A DNA stretch of 64,000 bases from Tenuifilaceae bacterium CYCD (GTDB lineage: Bacteria; Bacteroidota; Bacteroidia; Bacteroidales; Tenuifilaceae), in NCBI GenBank assembly GCA_036322835.1, contig AP027304.1, forward strand, positions 2,666,001-2,730,000, read 5' to 3'. Shown in pieces: positions 27,672 through 36,102 of this stretch. The stretch's first letter is position 1. Each line of letters starts with the position of its first letter. The translations under genes and the position numbers were made by a program. The notes under the pieces are model-generated. The model was not told the origin of the DNA, made no database searches, and saw only the letters and a program-made list of their open reading frames with translations.

Positions 27672-28208
27672 ATGTCAAAATACCGTCCAATTACTGTTTG
27701 GTTGACAGGTTTACCCTCGTCGGGGAAAACAACCCTAGGGAATGGCTTAAAATCAAAATTAAAGGCTGTTGATCTTGATGTAGTTTTGCTCGATGGCGAT
27801 GAGGTTCGGAAAACAATTTGCGCCGATTTAGGTTTTTCGGATGCTGACAGGGCTGAGAATATTAGGAGGGTCGCATCTATTGCACGATTGCTGAACGAAC
27901 AGGGTATCTCTGCTATTTGTTGTTTTGTCTCACCATTAGTTAGTATGCGGAGCATGGCCAGAGATACTGTTGGTGCTGAACGTTTCTTCGAGGTTTTTGT
28001 CGATGCCGATGTTGCAACCTGTAGCTTGCGCGATGTTAAGGGGCTCTATCGCAAAGCATCGGAAGGAATGATCAACGATTTAACCGGGTTTTCGGCTCCT
28101 TACGAAAGTCCTGTTAACCCTGCTTTGCGCATCGATACTCAGGGTTTAAGCGAGGATTTGTCTGTTGATTATCTTTACTCCAGTACACTAAACTGGCTTA
28201 AGCAGTAA
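27672..28208 (+). CDS. cysC: Adenylylsulfate (APS) kinase
   Basis: The 178-residue cytoplasmic enzyme phosphorylates APS to PAPS. The P-loop Gly13-Leu-Pro-Ser-Ser-Gly-Lys-Thr20 and the Leu-Asp-Gly-Asp-Glu-Val-Arg motif (about 41-47) are diagnostic. An Asn-Ile-Arg-Arg segment follows near residue 63, and the Lys-Gly-Leu-Tyr-Arg-Lys-Ala motif is near residue 125. Length is slightly shorter than the usual 200. It heads a sulfate activation set with cysD and cysN on the same strand, but about 150 bases separate it from cysD. No PAPS reductase or sulfite reductase gene is in the window. Confidence 0.95.
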   Translation: MSKYRPITVWLTGLPSSGKTTLGNGLKSKLKAVDLDVVLLDGDEVRKTICADLGFSDADRAENIRRVASIARLLNEQGISAICCFVSPLVSMRSMARDTVGAERFFEVFVDADVATCSLRDVKGLYRKASEGMINDLTGFSAPYESPVNPALRIDTQGLSEDLSVDYLYSSTLNWLKQ

Positions 28209-28312
28209 TGCTTTAAGTAAAAAAATTTGATCAAAACAATTCAACCTTTTTGGGTTGGACTTGTTTGTGTATTGATTTAAATCAAGTCTCAAACTAGGTA
28301 AACAAACTTACT

Positions 28313-28320
28313 TATCTTTG
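28313..28320 (+). promoter_or_regulatory. Candidate -7 promoter element upstream of cysD
   Basis: TATCTTTG matches TAnnTTTG and lies 38 bases before the cysD ATG. This would allow cysD to be transcribed apart from cysC. No -33 element is evident at the usual distance. Confidence 0.45.
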
Positions 28321-28358
28321 TTGTCGAGTTTTTTTGTTAATGTTTCAATCTTTATTGT

Positions 28359-29264
28359 ATGAGTAAATTTAAGATGAACCATCTTAGGGAGTTGGAGTCT
28401 GAGTCGATCTATGTGATTCGCGAGGTGGTTTCTCAGTTCGAAAATCCAGCAATGCTTTTCAGTGGCGGAAAGGATTCCATTGTGATGTATCACTTAGCCC
28501 GAAAGGCTTTCTATCCCGCAAAGGTTCCTTTTCCTTTAATGCATATCGATACTGGCCATAATTTTCAGGAAACACTCGATTTCCGCGATTGGCTTGTTGC
28601 TGAAACTGGTGTACAGTTAATTGTTAAGTACGTTCAGGATTCTATTGATAAGGGCAGAGCTGTAGAGGAAACGGGTTATAATGCCAGTCGCAATAAGTTG
28701 CAAACGGTTACATTGCTCGATGCCATTGAGGAGTTAAAGATTGATTGTGCCATGGGTGGAGGCCGTAGGGATGAGGAGAAGGCTCGTGCAAAGGAACGAT
28801 TCTTTTCACACCGCGATGAGTTCGGTCAATGGGATCCCAAGAACCAACGCCCTGAACTTTGGAACCTCTTTAACGGGAAGAAGAATATGGGCGAGCATTT
28901 CCGAGTTTTCCCAATTAGCAATTGGACGGAGATGGATGTTTGGCAGTATGTCTTGATGGAAAATATCGCTTTGCCATCGTTGTACTTCTCACACGAACGC
29001 GAAGTGTTTGAACGCGATGGAATGCTTTACGCCAAAACGCCTTTCATCAAAAATAAGGATACAGAGGTTGTGGAGAGGCGCATTGTCCGATTCCGCACAA
29101 TTGGCGATGCTACATGTACTGGTGCCATTGAGTCGAAAGCCGATACTTTGGAGGATATTATTCGTGAGGTTGCGGCAACCCGAGTAACCGAACGCGGCGG
29201 TCGTGCCGACGATAAACGTTCCGAGGCTGCAATGGAGGATCGTAAAATAGAAGGATATTTTTAG
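28359..29264 (+). CDS. cysD: Sulfate adenylyltransferase subunit 2
   Basis: The 301-residue protein is the small, catalytic subunit of ATP sulfurylase, which makes APS from sulfate and ATP together with the GTPase subunit CysN. The PP-loop Phe-Ser-Gly-Gly-Lys-Asp-Ser lies near residue 35. The family motifs Met-Gly-Gly-Gly-Arg-Arg-Asp-Glu-Glu-Lys (about 130-139) and the C-terminal Gly-Arg-Ala-Asp-Asp-Lys-Arg-Ser-Glu-Ala-Ala-Met-Glu are intact. Length is normal. The gene is separated from its partner cysN by an inserted insertion sequence, which is unusual because the two subunits are normally encoded side by side. Confidence 0.96.
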   Translation: MSKFKMNHLRELESESIYVIREVVSQFENPAMLFSGGKDSIVMYHLARKAFYPAKVPFPLMHIDTGHNFQETLDFRDWLVAETGVQLIVKYVQDSIDKGRAVEETGYNASRNKLQTVTLLDAIEELKIDCAMGGGRRDEEKARAKERFFSHRDEFGQWDPKNQRPELWNLFNGKKNMGEHFRVFPISNWTEMDVWQYVLMENIALPSLYFSHEREVFERDGMLYAKTPFIKNKDTEVVERRIVRFRTIGDATCTGAIESKADTLEDIIREVAATRVTERGGRADDKRSEAAMEDRKIEGYF

Positions 29265-29339
29265 TTGAACACAGACCACGGACGGAAGGCAATAGATCAA
29301 TATTGGCATGAGGTTCATGGGCGTTAGGCTATCGACTTA

Positions 29340-29349
29340 ATAAATAAAT
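29340..29349 (+). repeat. Left direct repeat flanking the insertion sequence
   Basis: ATAAATAAAT occurs here and again at 30347-30356, exactly abutting the two inverted ends of the element. IS1595-family elements usually make 8-bp target duplications; AAATAAAT would be the minimal one and the extra two bases may be chance in this AT-rich tract. Confidence 0.6.
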
Positions 29350-30346
29350 ATGCATATCCGCTAATGTACCAAAATAATTATCTTTACAAAAACACTTGAG
29401 ATGAATTTTATCGATTTTGTAAAGAAATATCCAGATGAAGCCAGCTGCATAAGACACTTTCGAACCGTTAAGGAGCGAAAAGGAGTCGTCTGCAAGAAGT
29501 GTGGCAATACGCATCATTACTGGAACAAAACCTACAATTCGCACGATTGCAGCAGCTGTGGATACAGAACCACCTTACGAAGCGGCACCGTTATGGAGTC
29601 ATCGAAGCTACCTTTTCAGTACTGGTTGTACGCCATTTACCTGATGACCATGACCAAAAAAGGGATCTCTGCTGCTGAGGTTCAGCGGCAGCTTGGCCAT
29701 AAGCGCTACGAACCGATTTGGGCCATGATGCACAAGATCAGATCGGTCATGGGATTGCGCGATGAGCGGTATGAATTGGAGGGCGTTGTCGAGCTGGACG
29801 ATGCCTTTTTCAGAACCCATGCAGAGGACGAAAATGACGAGCTGACCAAAAGAGGAAGAGGCAGTCAGCGGCAAAGCAAAGTTCTAGTTATGGCCAAAGT
29901 TGATCCCAGGCGGGGGCGACCTCGCAGGAACAAAAAGCCATCAGCATTCCGATACGTAAAGATGGTTGTCATTCCGGACTCTTCGTCGAAAACGATGAAC
30001 AAAGTAGTCTCAGCGAGCACCAGCTCTTCATCGGTGATTAAGAGTGATGGCTGGCGTGGTTTTAACAAAATCAAAGAGATAAGCTCCAGACATATCAAAA
30101 AGATAGTACCACCCGAGGAGGCTTCAAGAGTACTCCCATGGGTGCATACCATGATTAGCAATGCAAAGAGAAACTTCTTAGGAGTCAATCACAAAATAAA
30201 AGACGTGTACCTGCAAAACTATCTGGACGAGTTTTGTTATAAAACCAATCGAAGATATTTTGGCAAAGAGTTGTTTGAACGACTTATGGTTGCTGCTGTA
30301 GAAGATACTTGGTATGGTAAAATAAGGTATAATTGCGGATAATCAT
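29350..30346 (+). mobile_element. IS1595-type insertion sequence, 997 bp, apparently complete
   Basis: The element has imperfect inverted ends: the first 21 bases (29350-29370) and the reverse complement of the last 21 (30326-30346) agree at 16 positions, sharing a TATCCGC block and a final TACC. It is flanked by a 10-bp direct repeat. It carries one intact transposase gene in the same direction as cysD and cysN. The right end lies only 11 bases before the cysN start codon. Intact ends, an intact frame and a preserved direct repeat suggest fairly recent insertion. Confidence 0.75.
29401..30342 (+). CDS. IS1595-family (ISXO2-like) transposase
   Basis: The 313-residue protein has an N-terminal zinc ribbon (Cys-Lys-Lys-Cys near residue 34 and Cys-Ser-Ser-Cys near 56) followed by an Ala-Ile-Tyr-Leu-Met segment typical of the family. 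The ISXO2-like catalytic domain starts about residue 125, with Glu-Leu-Asp-Asp (about 131), Lys-Ser-Asp-Gly-Trp (about 216) and an Asn-Ala-Lys-Arg-Asn-Phe-Leu-Gly segment (about 254) supplying the acidic/Asn residues. The frame is intact and stops four bases before the element end. It catalyses excision and insertion of the element. Confidence 0.92.
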   Translation: MNFIDFVKKYPDEASCIRHFRTVKERKGVVCKKCGNTHHYWNKTYNSHDCSSCGYRTTLRSGTVMESSKLPFQYWLYAIYLMTMTKKGISAAEVQRQLGHKRYEPIWAMMHKIRSVMGLRDERYELEGVVELDDAFFRTHAEDENDELTKRGRGSQRQSKVLVMAKVDPRRGRPRRNKKPSAFRYVKMVVIPDSSSKTMNKVVSASTSSSSVIKSDGWRGFNKIKEISSRHIKKIVPPEEASRVLPWVHTMISNAKRNFLGVNHKIKDVYLQNYLDEFCYKTNRRYFGKELFERLMVAAVEDTWYGKIRYNCG

Positions 30347-30356
30347 ATAAATAAAT
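30347..30356 (+). repeat. Right direct repeat flanking the insertion sequence
   Basis: This second copy of ATAAATAAAT abuts the right inverted end and is separated by one base from the cysN ATG at 30358. Removing the element plus one copy would restore a short cysD-cysN spacer of about 100 bases. Confidence 0.6.
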
Positions 30357-30357
30357 T

Positions 30358-31635
30358 ATGGATAAAGAAATTTCAAATACAGCATATTTAGACATGGAAT
30401 TGCTGCGATTCACAACCGCAGGAAGCGTTGACGATGGGAAGAGCACCCTGATAGGTCGATTGCTATACGATTCCAAAGCTATTTTTCAGGATCAGATGGA
30501 AGCCATTGAGCGTGCTAGTCTGAAGAAAGGGGAGGAGCATGTTAACCTAGCATTACTAACCGATGGACTAAGAGCCGAGCGTGAGCAGGGGATTACAATT
30601 GATGTTGCGTATCGTTACTTTCATACACCCAAGCGTAAGTTTATTATTGCCGATACCCCGGGTCATATACAGTACACCCGTAATATGGTAACCGGTGCAT
30701 CAACAGCCAATGCTGCATTGATATTGATTGATGCTCGCCATGGTGTAATCGAGCAAACGGTTCGCCATGCTTACATTGCATCCTTGCTTCGGATCCCTCA
30801 TGTTATTGTTTGCGTGAATAAGATGGATTTAGTAGAGTTTAGCCAGGATGTATTCAACAATATTCAGCATAAGTTCCTTGAGTTTTCGAATCATTTAGAT
30901 TTGCACGATGTGAGGTTTATTCCAATTAGTGCACTTTTGGGCGATAATGTGGTGGATCGATCCTTGCATATGGATTGGTACCAAGGGCCAACGTTGATGT
31001 ACTTGCTGGAAAATCTATATATATCCAACGATTACAATCAGCTCGATGCTCGTTTTCCTGTTCAGCAAGTTATTCGTCCAATGCTGTCGGAGTATCACGA
31101 CTATCGCGGTTATGCTGGCCGTATGGCTAGCGGAACCTTTAAGGTTGGCGATAAGGTAAAGGTAATGCCATCGGGATTTACCTCTGTAATTAAGGGAATC
31201 GATTTCTGGTCAGATCATTTAGATTCACTCACTGCACCGCAATCGGGAACAATAATTCTAGAGGATGATTTGGATGTATCGCGTGGATGTATGATAATCC
31301 CTGCCGAGAATGGCATTAAGCAGGGTCAGGATGTTGAGTTGATGATATGCTGGCTTAGCGATAAACCAATGATTCCAGGCGGAAAATATGCGCTAAAGCA
31401 CACCACTAACGATTTGCGCTGCATGATTAAAGAGGTTAAGTATAAGGTTGATATTAATACTCTTGATAAGAATTACGAGAATAAGAACATCGGACTTAAC
31501 GATATTGGATGTATCGCCATTCGGACAACAAAGCCAATTTTTTATGATTCGTACAGGCAAAACCGTATTACGGGGAGCTTAATACTGATTGATGAGGCAA
31601 CCAATGTAACGGTTGGTGCTGGTATGATTCTTTGA
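30358..31635 (+). CDS. cysN: Sulfate adenylyltransferase subunit 1 (GTPase)
   Basis: The 425-residue protein is the regulatory GTPase subunit of ATP sulfurylase, an EF-Tu-like protein. G1 is Gly-Ser-Val-Asp-Asp-Gly-Lys-Ser (about 21-28), with Glu-Arg-Glu-Gln-Gly-Ile-Thr-Ile-Asp (about 74), Asp-Thr-Pro-Gly-His (about 98) and Asn-Lys-Met-Asp (about 153). Domains 2 and 3 follow, ending Thr-Val-Gly-Ala-Gly-Met-Ile-Leu. The short form without a CysC fusion is used here, and CysC is separate. An insertion sequence directly abuts the start of the gene, so transcription may now come from within the element or by read-through from cysD. Confidence 0.95.
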   Translation: MDKEISNTAYLDMELLRFTTAGSVDDGKSTLIGRLLYDSKAIFQDQMEAIERASLKKGEEHVNLALLTDGLRAEREQGITIDVAYRYFHTPKRKFIIADTPGHIQYTRNMVTGASTANAALILIDARHGVIEQTVRHAYIASLLRIPHVIVCVNKMDLVEFSQDVFNNIQHKFLEFSNHLDLHDVRFIPISALLGDNVVDRSLHMDWYQGPTLMYLLENLYISNDYNQLDARFPVQQVIRPMLSEYHDYRGYAGRMASGTFKVGDKVKVMPSGFTSVIKGIDFWSDHLDSLTAPQSGTIILEDDLDVSRGCMIIPAENGIKQGQDVELMICWLSDKPMIPGGKYALKHTTNDLRCMIKEVKYKVDINTLDKNYENKNIGLNDIGCIAIRTTKPIFYDSYRQNRITGSLILIDEATNVTVGAGMIL

Positions 31636-31657
31636 TAAATATTAAAAAGTAGGCTGT

Positions 31658-32098
31658 TTAAATGCCAAGTTTCTCTCTGGCAAACTGAATAATCTCGGAA
31701 TGATCGAATGCAAGCGGAGGTAAGGATTCCAAAGGGAACCACTCCGCTTTATCTGCATCATCGCCTGCTGTAATCTGGAAATTTTCTTTAGTGGTGAAAC
31801 CGTAAAAAGCCACAGCTATATTTCTATCGCGGGGATCTCTATTTGGCTTATCAAAAGCACCGAGTTGAACGAGTTCAATCCCTGATAGTCCAGTTTCTTC
31901 CTTTAATTCTCGTTTTGCTGCGTCTGAAAGTAATTCATCCATTTCGGGAAATCCACCAGGGAACGCGTAACTCCCCTTGTAAGGTTCGTTGCCCCTTTGT
32001 ATAAGCAGAATGTGAGTGTAGACGTTGTCTGAATTTTGAAGGAAAATAAGTGAATCAACAGTAACCAGCATTCGTGGATATTTGTAGCTGAATTCCAT
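31658..32098 (-). CDS. NUDIX hydrolase
   Basis: The 146-residue protein carries a full NUDIX box: Gly49-x5-Glu55-x7-Arg63-Glu64-Leu-x-Glu67-Glu68-x-Gly70-Leu71. Such enzymes cleave nucleoside diphosphates linked to another group. The substrate cannot be read here; the N-terminal Val-Asp-Ser-Leu-Ile-Phe and the late Phe-Asp-Lys-Pro-Asn-Arg-Asp-Pro-Arg motif resemble ADP-ribose pyrophosphatase-like or NrtR-like NUDIX domains. It is convergent with cysN and starts one base after a tiny membrane protein gene ends, so it is translationally linked to it. Confidence 0.9.
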   Translation of the reverse strand: MEFSYKYPRMLVTVDSLIFLQNSDNVYTHILLIQRGNEPYKGSYAFPGGFPEMDELLSDAAKRELKEETGLSGIELVQLGAFDKPNRDPRDRNIAVAFYGFTTKENFQITAGDDADKAEWFPLESLPPLAFDHSEIIQFAREKLGI

Positions 32099-32099
32099 A

Positions 32100-32228
32100 C
32101 TACTCGTTTTCTAGTGTCGAATCATCATCTTCTTCGTTGTTGCGTCGGCGTTTATCTCTAATTTTAAATGCAATCCAAACGGCAACGGCGATAATAATAA
32201 ACGAGATTAGTACTTGATGCTGCAACAT
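32100..32228 (-). CDS. Tiny single-pass membrane protein, 42 residues
   Basis: From the ATG at 32228 the frame encodes 42 residues: a short N-terminus, a hydrophobic segment of about 15 residues (about 7-21), a strongly basic stretch (Lys-Arg-Arg-Arg) and an acidic tail (Glu-Glu-Asp-Asp-Asp). The charge order gives an N-out, C-in orientation by the positive-inside rule. Its stop is one base before the start of the NUDIX gene. Such short proteins are easily missed by gene callers. The function is unknown. Confidence 0.6.
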   Translation of the reverse strand: MLQHQVLISFIIIAVAVWIAFKIRDKRRRNNEEDDDSTLENE

Positions 32229-32278
32229 GATTGGTAAGATTTATGGTTAAATATAGGCTATTGATGGGAATTTATCAA

Positions 32279-33043
32279 CTAAAAGATTCTTTTTATAACT
32301 CGCAGTTTATGGGTGTACTGATTGGTTTTAATGTTAAATATACCTTGATGATCGAACTTGTCAATCCTTACAAATCCAGAGCTGTGAATTATTTGACCGT
32401 TACCTAAAAGAATGCCAACATGAGTTATGGCTCCTTCGTCGTTGTCAAAAAAAGCGAGATCACCTAGTTTGACATGGTCTATAAATTCAACGATACTGCC
32501 GAGTAATGCTTGCTGGCTGGCATCGCGGGGTAAATTTACTTCTGCAATTTTGTAAACAACCTGTGTTAATCCCGAGCAATCGATGCCGTAAGGTGATCGC
32601 CCACCCCATAGGTATGGTGAGTTAAGGTACGATTTTGCAATTTGTTCAACGATTGCTAGCTTGTTGTCAGATATTTCTACAAAAGGGTTCTCAATTTGAG
32701 TATACTTTGTTTTTCCACAGTAAAAAAATCCATTTTCGAAGTTGTGAAGTGCCGATCCTGGGCATAAGTTTACCGTAAGTTCACTATCAATTTCCTTTGC
32801 TTTGAATAGAGTGCTTGCTAACTTTATGTTGGCAGAAATATTGCCATGCTCCATATTGCTTGTTAGCCTAGAATCAAGCCAACCATAGTATTCATCGAAA
32901 TGACCAATTATTCTCAGCCATCCTTTGTATCTTTCCACAATGTCGAAGGTTTCGCCGAAAAGCATTTGATTTACCATTTCGCTAGTTTCGCTAGGTTCCT
33001 TGCGGATTGCAGCAAGACTTTTTGATATGATACCCGATTCCAT
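32279..33043 (-). CDS. NlpC/P60-family peptidoglycan endopeptidase with SH3-like domain
   Basis: The 254-residue protein starts at the ATG at 33043; a TTG one codon upstream is less likely. Residues about 1-60 form an SH3-like domain with Gly-Trp-Leu-Arg-Ile and Tyr-Gly-Trp-Leu-Asp segments. The C-terminal NlpC/P60 domain has the catalytic Cys in Gly-Ile-Asp-Cys-Ser-Gly (about 155) and His in Thr-His-Val-Gly-Ile-Leu (about 205), with a further His after it (Ile-Ile-His-Ser-Ser-Gly). It resembles dipeptidyl-peptidase VI-like gamma-D-glutamyl-diamino-acid peptidases used in murein peptide recycling. There is no signal peptide, which fits a cytoplasmic recycling role. Confidence 0.9.
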   Translation of the reverse strand: MESGIISKSLAAIRKEPSETSEMVNQMLFGETFDIVERYKGWLRIIGHFDEYYGWLDSRLTSNMEHGNISANIKLASTLFKAKEIDSELTVNLCPGSALHNFENGFFYCGKTKYTQIENPFVEISDNKLAIVEQIAKSYLNSPYLWGGRSPYGIDCSGLTQVVYKIAEVNLPRDASQQALLGSIVEFIDHVKLGDLAFFDNDEGAITHVGILLGNGQIIHSSGFVRIDKFDHQGIFNIKTNQYTHKLRVIKRIF

Positions 33044-33155
33044 CAATGTTTTTTTTGTAAAAATATCATAATTAGCCGATATTCGATTGGCTGACGGTAA
33101 AATTTTGGTTTAATAAACAAATGTGCAGTGTTAATGTTAGTGCGTTTGAGTAGCA

Positions 33156-33163
33156 TAATTTTG
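33156..33163 (+). promoter_or_regulatory. Candidate -7 promoter element of the 7TM-HD gene
   Basis: TAATTTTG matches TAnnTTTG and lies 69 bases before the ATG at 33232, in the divergent gap with the NlpC/P60 gene. Confidence 0.45.
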
Positions 33164-33231
33164 TATATTTACCATGCATCAACGATGGTTACGATGTGTT
33201 TTTTTTATGTTTTGGATGAATTTAACTAGTT

Positions 33232-35325
33232 ATGCAGATAAATTACAGGGGCATTTTTAGGGGCACATATTTTATTATTGCACTAATTGTGGTGCTCTTT
33301 TTCCTTCCTCGGGAAGGCCGGTTCAAGTATGAATTTCAGAAGGGAAAGCCCTGGATGCATCAGGATTTATATGCACCGTTTGATTTTCCTATATATAAGA
33401 CCGATGCCGAAATTTTTACTGAGAAGACCCATATTCTTAAGAATTTTAAGCCATTTTTCAGGTATGATTCTTTGGTGGCAGAGTCCTCAAAGCAGCAATT
33501 CATCACCGATTTCCGTCAATCTTGGTCAAATTATGTAGCAATTAATAGAACAAACTCACAGTATTCATTGTCTCAAATCAACGCTATTTCCGAGAGGTTT
33601 GAAAATGAATTTCTGGCAGCAATAAATTATGTGTATCAGAAAGGGATTATAGATCAATCCGAAAGTATTTTAAATACAAACAAGGTAGATATTGGTCTAT
33701 CTGTGTTGAAGAGTAATATTTCGTATGAATATCAGTATAACGACGTTTTTACAGTGCGAAAGGCCACGGATTATGTGAGTAATAGCATTAAAAACATTAC
33801 ATCTCCAGATGCATTGGCTTTTAGAAATTTCTGGAATGGCTTCGATTTCCAAAAGTATACTCAGCCCAATTTGCTTTACGATGATTACATAACGCAGAAA
33901 TTTAAGAATGAACTTATTGAAAATGTATCCTTAACAAAGGGACTTGTGCAGTCGGGTGAACGGATTATTTCCCATAACGAGATGGTTAGTTCCGATGTGT
34001 TTCAGGTGTTAGAGTCGCTAAAGCGCGAGTACGAATCACAAATTGGTAATCGCAGTCGTTTTGTGGTTTTGCTTGGAAATGCCTTTATCATTGGAACTCT
34101 TTTCATCGTTCTTTTCCTTTTCCTCATGAGTTTTAGACCAGAGATACTTAAGAACGATTCCAAAACGCTTTTTATACTCCTGCTGATTGCTTTTATGGTG
34201 ATTATTTCCTCGTATGTGATTAAAAGCGGATTGGTTAGTATATATGTTATCCCTTTGGTTATTGTTCCTATATTTATTAGAACCTTCTATGATTCGCGGT
34301 TGGCCTTGTTTATTCATTTGGTGACTATTTTTGTTGTTAGTTTCTTTGTCCCCAATAGCTTTGAGTACGTTTTTATAAACTTTGTGGCTGGAGTTGTTGC
34401 AATTCTCAGCCTCACAAACCTTTACCGACGAGGTAGACTTTTTATTACCGTTGCATTTATTTATTTAACATATGTTGTACTGTACCTGAGTTTAGTTACA
34501 ATTGAAGAGGGAACCCCGTTAGCGGCTAATGCATTAGTGCTGCTATGGTATGCAGTGAATGCTTTGCTGTTGATGGCTTCGTACCAGTTGGTTTATCTTT
34601 TTGAGAAATCATTCGGCTTTTTATCCGATGCAACGCTAATAGAACTCTCCGATACCAATTTGGATTTATTACGAAAGCTAGCAGAGGTTGCCCCAGGAAC
34701 GTTTCAGCACTCGCTGCAAGTTGCCAATTTAGCAGAGGCGGCTGTTCATCGGATTGGCGGGAATCCACTATTGGTTCGGGCGGGAGCCCTTTATCATGAT
34801 ATTGGGAAAACAGTTAATCCGCTTTTTTATATAGAGAATCAGCCGTCCGATTACAATCCCCATAAAAACTTGGATTATACCGAAAGTGCTAAATTTATAA
34901 TTAATCACGTAACCGAGGGCATTAAGATTGCCCATAAAGCGGGACTTCCCCAGCAAATTATTGATTTTATTCAGGCGCATCATGGAACTACCAAGGTTAA
35001 GTATTTCTATAAGTTGCATAAGGATAAATTCGCCGATATGGCAAACGATGCCCATAAATTTACATACCCAGGGCCTCGACCAAATTCCAAGGAAACTGCC
35101 GTTGTTATGATGGCCGATGCTGTTGAGGCTGCTTCACGAAGTATGAAGAATATTAATAACCAGAATATAGATGAATTGGTGGAGTCTATCATTGATCTGC
35201 AGTTAAATGATGGGCAGTTTAACGATGCCGATATTACCTTTAAGGACATAACAACTGTTAAAACTGTATTTAAGAAGAAGTTGATCAATATTTATCATGC
35301 AAGGATTGAGTATCCTGAATTGTAG
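33232..35325 (+). CDS. 7TM-HD membrane phosphohydrolase, PgpH-like
   Basis: The 697-residue protein has one N-terminal membrane segment (about 9-24), a large extracytoplasmic region (about 40-280), a block of seven membrane segments (about 285-465) and a cytoplasmic HD domain. The HD motif Tyr-His-Asp-Ile-Gly-Lys lies near residue 522 and is followed by Asn-Pro-Leu-Phe-Tyr-Ile-Glu-Asn-Gln and a His-His (about 583). This architecture matches PgpH, a cyclic-di-AMP phosphodiesterase in Listeria. The activity here is inferred by family. It is convergent with lolA and shares a bidirectional terminator with it. Confidence 0.92.
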   Translation: MQINYRGIFRGTYFIIALIVVLFFLPREGRFKYEFQKGKPWMHQDLYAPFDFPIYKTDAEIFTEKTHILKNFKPFFRYDSLVAESSKQQFITDFRQSWSNYVAINRTNSQYSLSQINAISERFENEFLAAINYVYQKGIIDQSESILNTNKVDIGLSVLKSNISYEYQYNDVFTVRKATDYVSNSIKNITSPDALAFRNFWNGFDFQKYTQPNLLYDDYITQKFKNELIENVSLTKGLVQSGERIISHNEMVSSDVFQVLESLKREYESQIGNRSRFVVLLGNAFIIGTLFIVLFLFLMSFRPEILKNDSKTLFILLLIAFMVIISSYVIKSGLVSIYVIPLVIVPIFIRTFYDSRLALFIHLVTIFVVSFFVPNSFEYVFINFVAGVVAILSLTNLYRRGRLFITVAFIYLTYVVLYLSLVTIEEGTPLAANALVLLWYAVNALLLMASYQLVYLFEKSFGFLSDATLIELSDTNLDLLRKLAEVAPGTFQHSLQVANLAEAAVHRIGGNPLLVRAGALYHDIGKTVNPLFYIENQPSDYNPHKNLDYTESAKFIINHVTEGIKIAHKAGLPQQIIDFIQAHHGTTKVKYFYKLHKDKFADMANDAHKFTYPGPRPNSKETAVVMMADAVEAASRSMKNINNQNIDELVESIIDLQLNDGQFNDADITFKDITTVKTVFKKKLINIYHARIEYPEL

Positions 35326-35328
35326 AAT

Positions 35329-35359
35329 AAAAAAGGTGGCTGAATTGGCCACCTTTTTT
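35329..35359. terminator. Bidirectional terminator between the 7TM-HD gene and lolA
   Basis: A perfect 12-bp stem, AAAAAAGGTGGC (35329-35340) with its complement at 35348-35359, gives a T-run at the 3' side on both strands. It lies between convergent genes. Confidence 0.85.
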
Positions 35360-35384
35360 ATTGAAAATCTTTATGTGTGTAATT

Positions 35385-36032
35385 TTATTTACGCATGTCT
35401 ATAATTTCAATTCCTTTGTGCTTTTCTGGTTCAAAAGTGAACCGTTCATCACGCATAGGTAGGTTCGACTTGAAGGTTTTTACTTTAATAATGTAGTTAT
35501 TTCCATCTTTCCCTTGGTAACGAATAAGAACGGGTTCCAAGGTGTTCTTATCGAATTGGAGTTTTACGGCAGAGTAGGGGAGGTTTAAGTCTTTTGGAAA
35601 GAAGTCAAGTTCGTAAATTGTTCTATTCTTTTCTGTGTATTCACCTATAAATTTCGACTTGAAATTTTTGTCGTAATCCTTGAATAGCTTTGTGGGATCG
35701 TCAAGGAATCCGCCATCTCCAGAGTTGTATTTCGATATAGTAACTTCGTTTGCTTCCTTAATGTATTGCCATTTGGTTTGTCCATCAAAATACATTTCCA
35801 TGCCCATCAATTCTAAAAGATACTTATTCCCTTTTGCCACAATTTTACCTTGATGGGTGTCGGTGATTTTTTCCTGAAGATTTTCTAGCGTAAATGAAAA
35901 AGTGGCCGAGATGGTCTTTACTGTTTGCATTTTAAGACTAAAATCCTTTACGGCTTTTGTTGCTTCAGGATTTTCTTGAGCAAAAATATTTATTGAAAGA
36001 AAAATAAAAAGCAATGTGCTGAACTTGTTCAT
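35385..36032 (-). CDS. lolA: Outer-membrane lipoprotein carrier protein
   Basis: The protein is 215 residues from the ATG at 36032; a longer frame to 36068 would add 12 residues before the signal peptide, so I reject it. The signal peptide covers about residues 1-19. The mature part is a LolA-type half-barrel with Phe-Ser-Phe-Thr-Leu, Lys-Gly-Asn-Lys-Tyr-Leu-Leu-Glu, Phe-Asp-Gly-Gln-Thr-Lys-Trp-Gln-Tyr and Asn-Glu-Val-Thr-Ile-Ser segments. It ferries lipoproteins across the periplasm. It lies just downstream of ftsK on the same strand, a common Bacteroidota arrangement. Confidence 0.88.
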   Translation of the reverse strand: MNKFSTLLFIFLSINIFAQENPEATKAVKDFSLKMQTVKTISATFSFTLENLQEKITDTHQGKIVAKGNKYLLELMGMEMYFDGQTKWQYIKEANEVTISKYNSGDGGFLDDPTKLFKDYDKNFKSKFIGEYTEKNRTIYELDFFPKDLNLPYSAVKLQFDKNTLEPVLIRYQGKDGNNYIIKVKTFKSNLPMRDERFTFEPEKHKGIEIIDMRK

Positions 36033-36102
36033 CTTAGTAGTATTTGTGTTAATTTTTTCGACTCGCAAATATAGCTATTATGGAATACAGTGCCTTAAAA
36101 AA

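Noticed and set aside
28240-28262. Terminator after cysC
   Set aside because: A five-pair CAACC/GGTTG hairpin is present but the stem is short and no T-run follows on the plus strand.
36033-36068. Longer start for lolA, back to 36068
   Set aside because: The added 12 polar residues would precede the signal peptide and make it internal.
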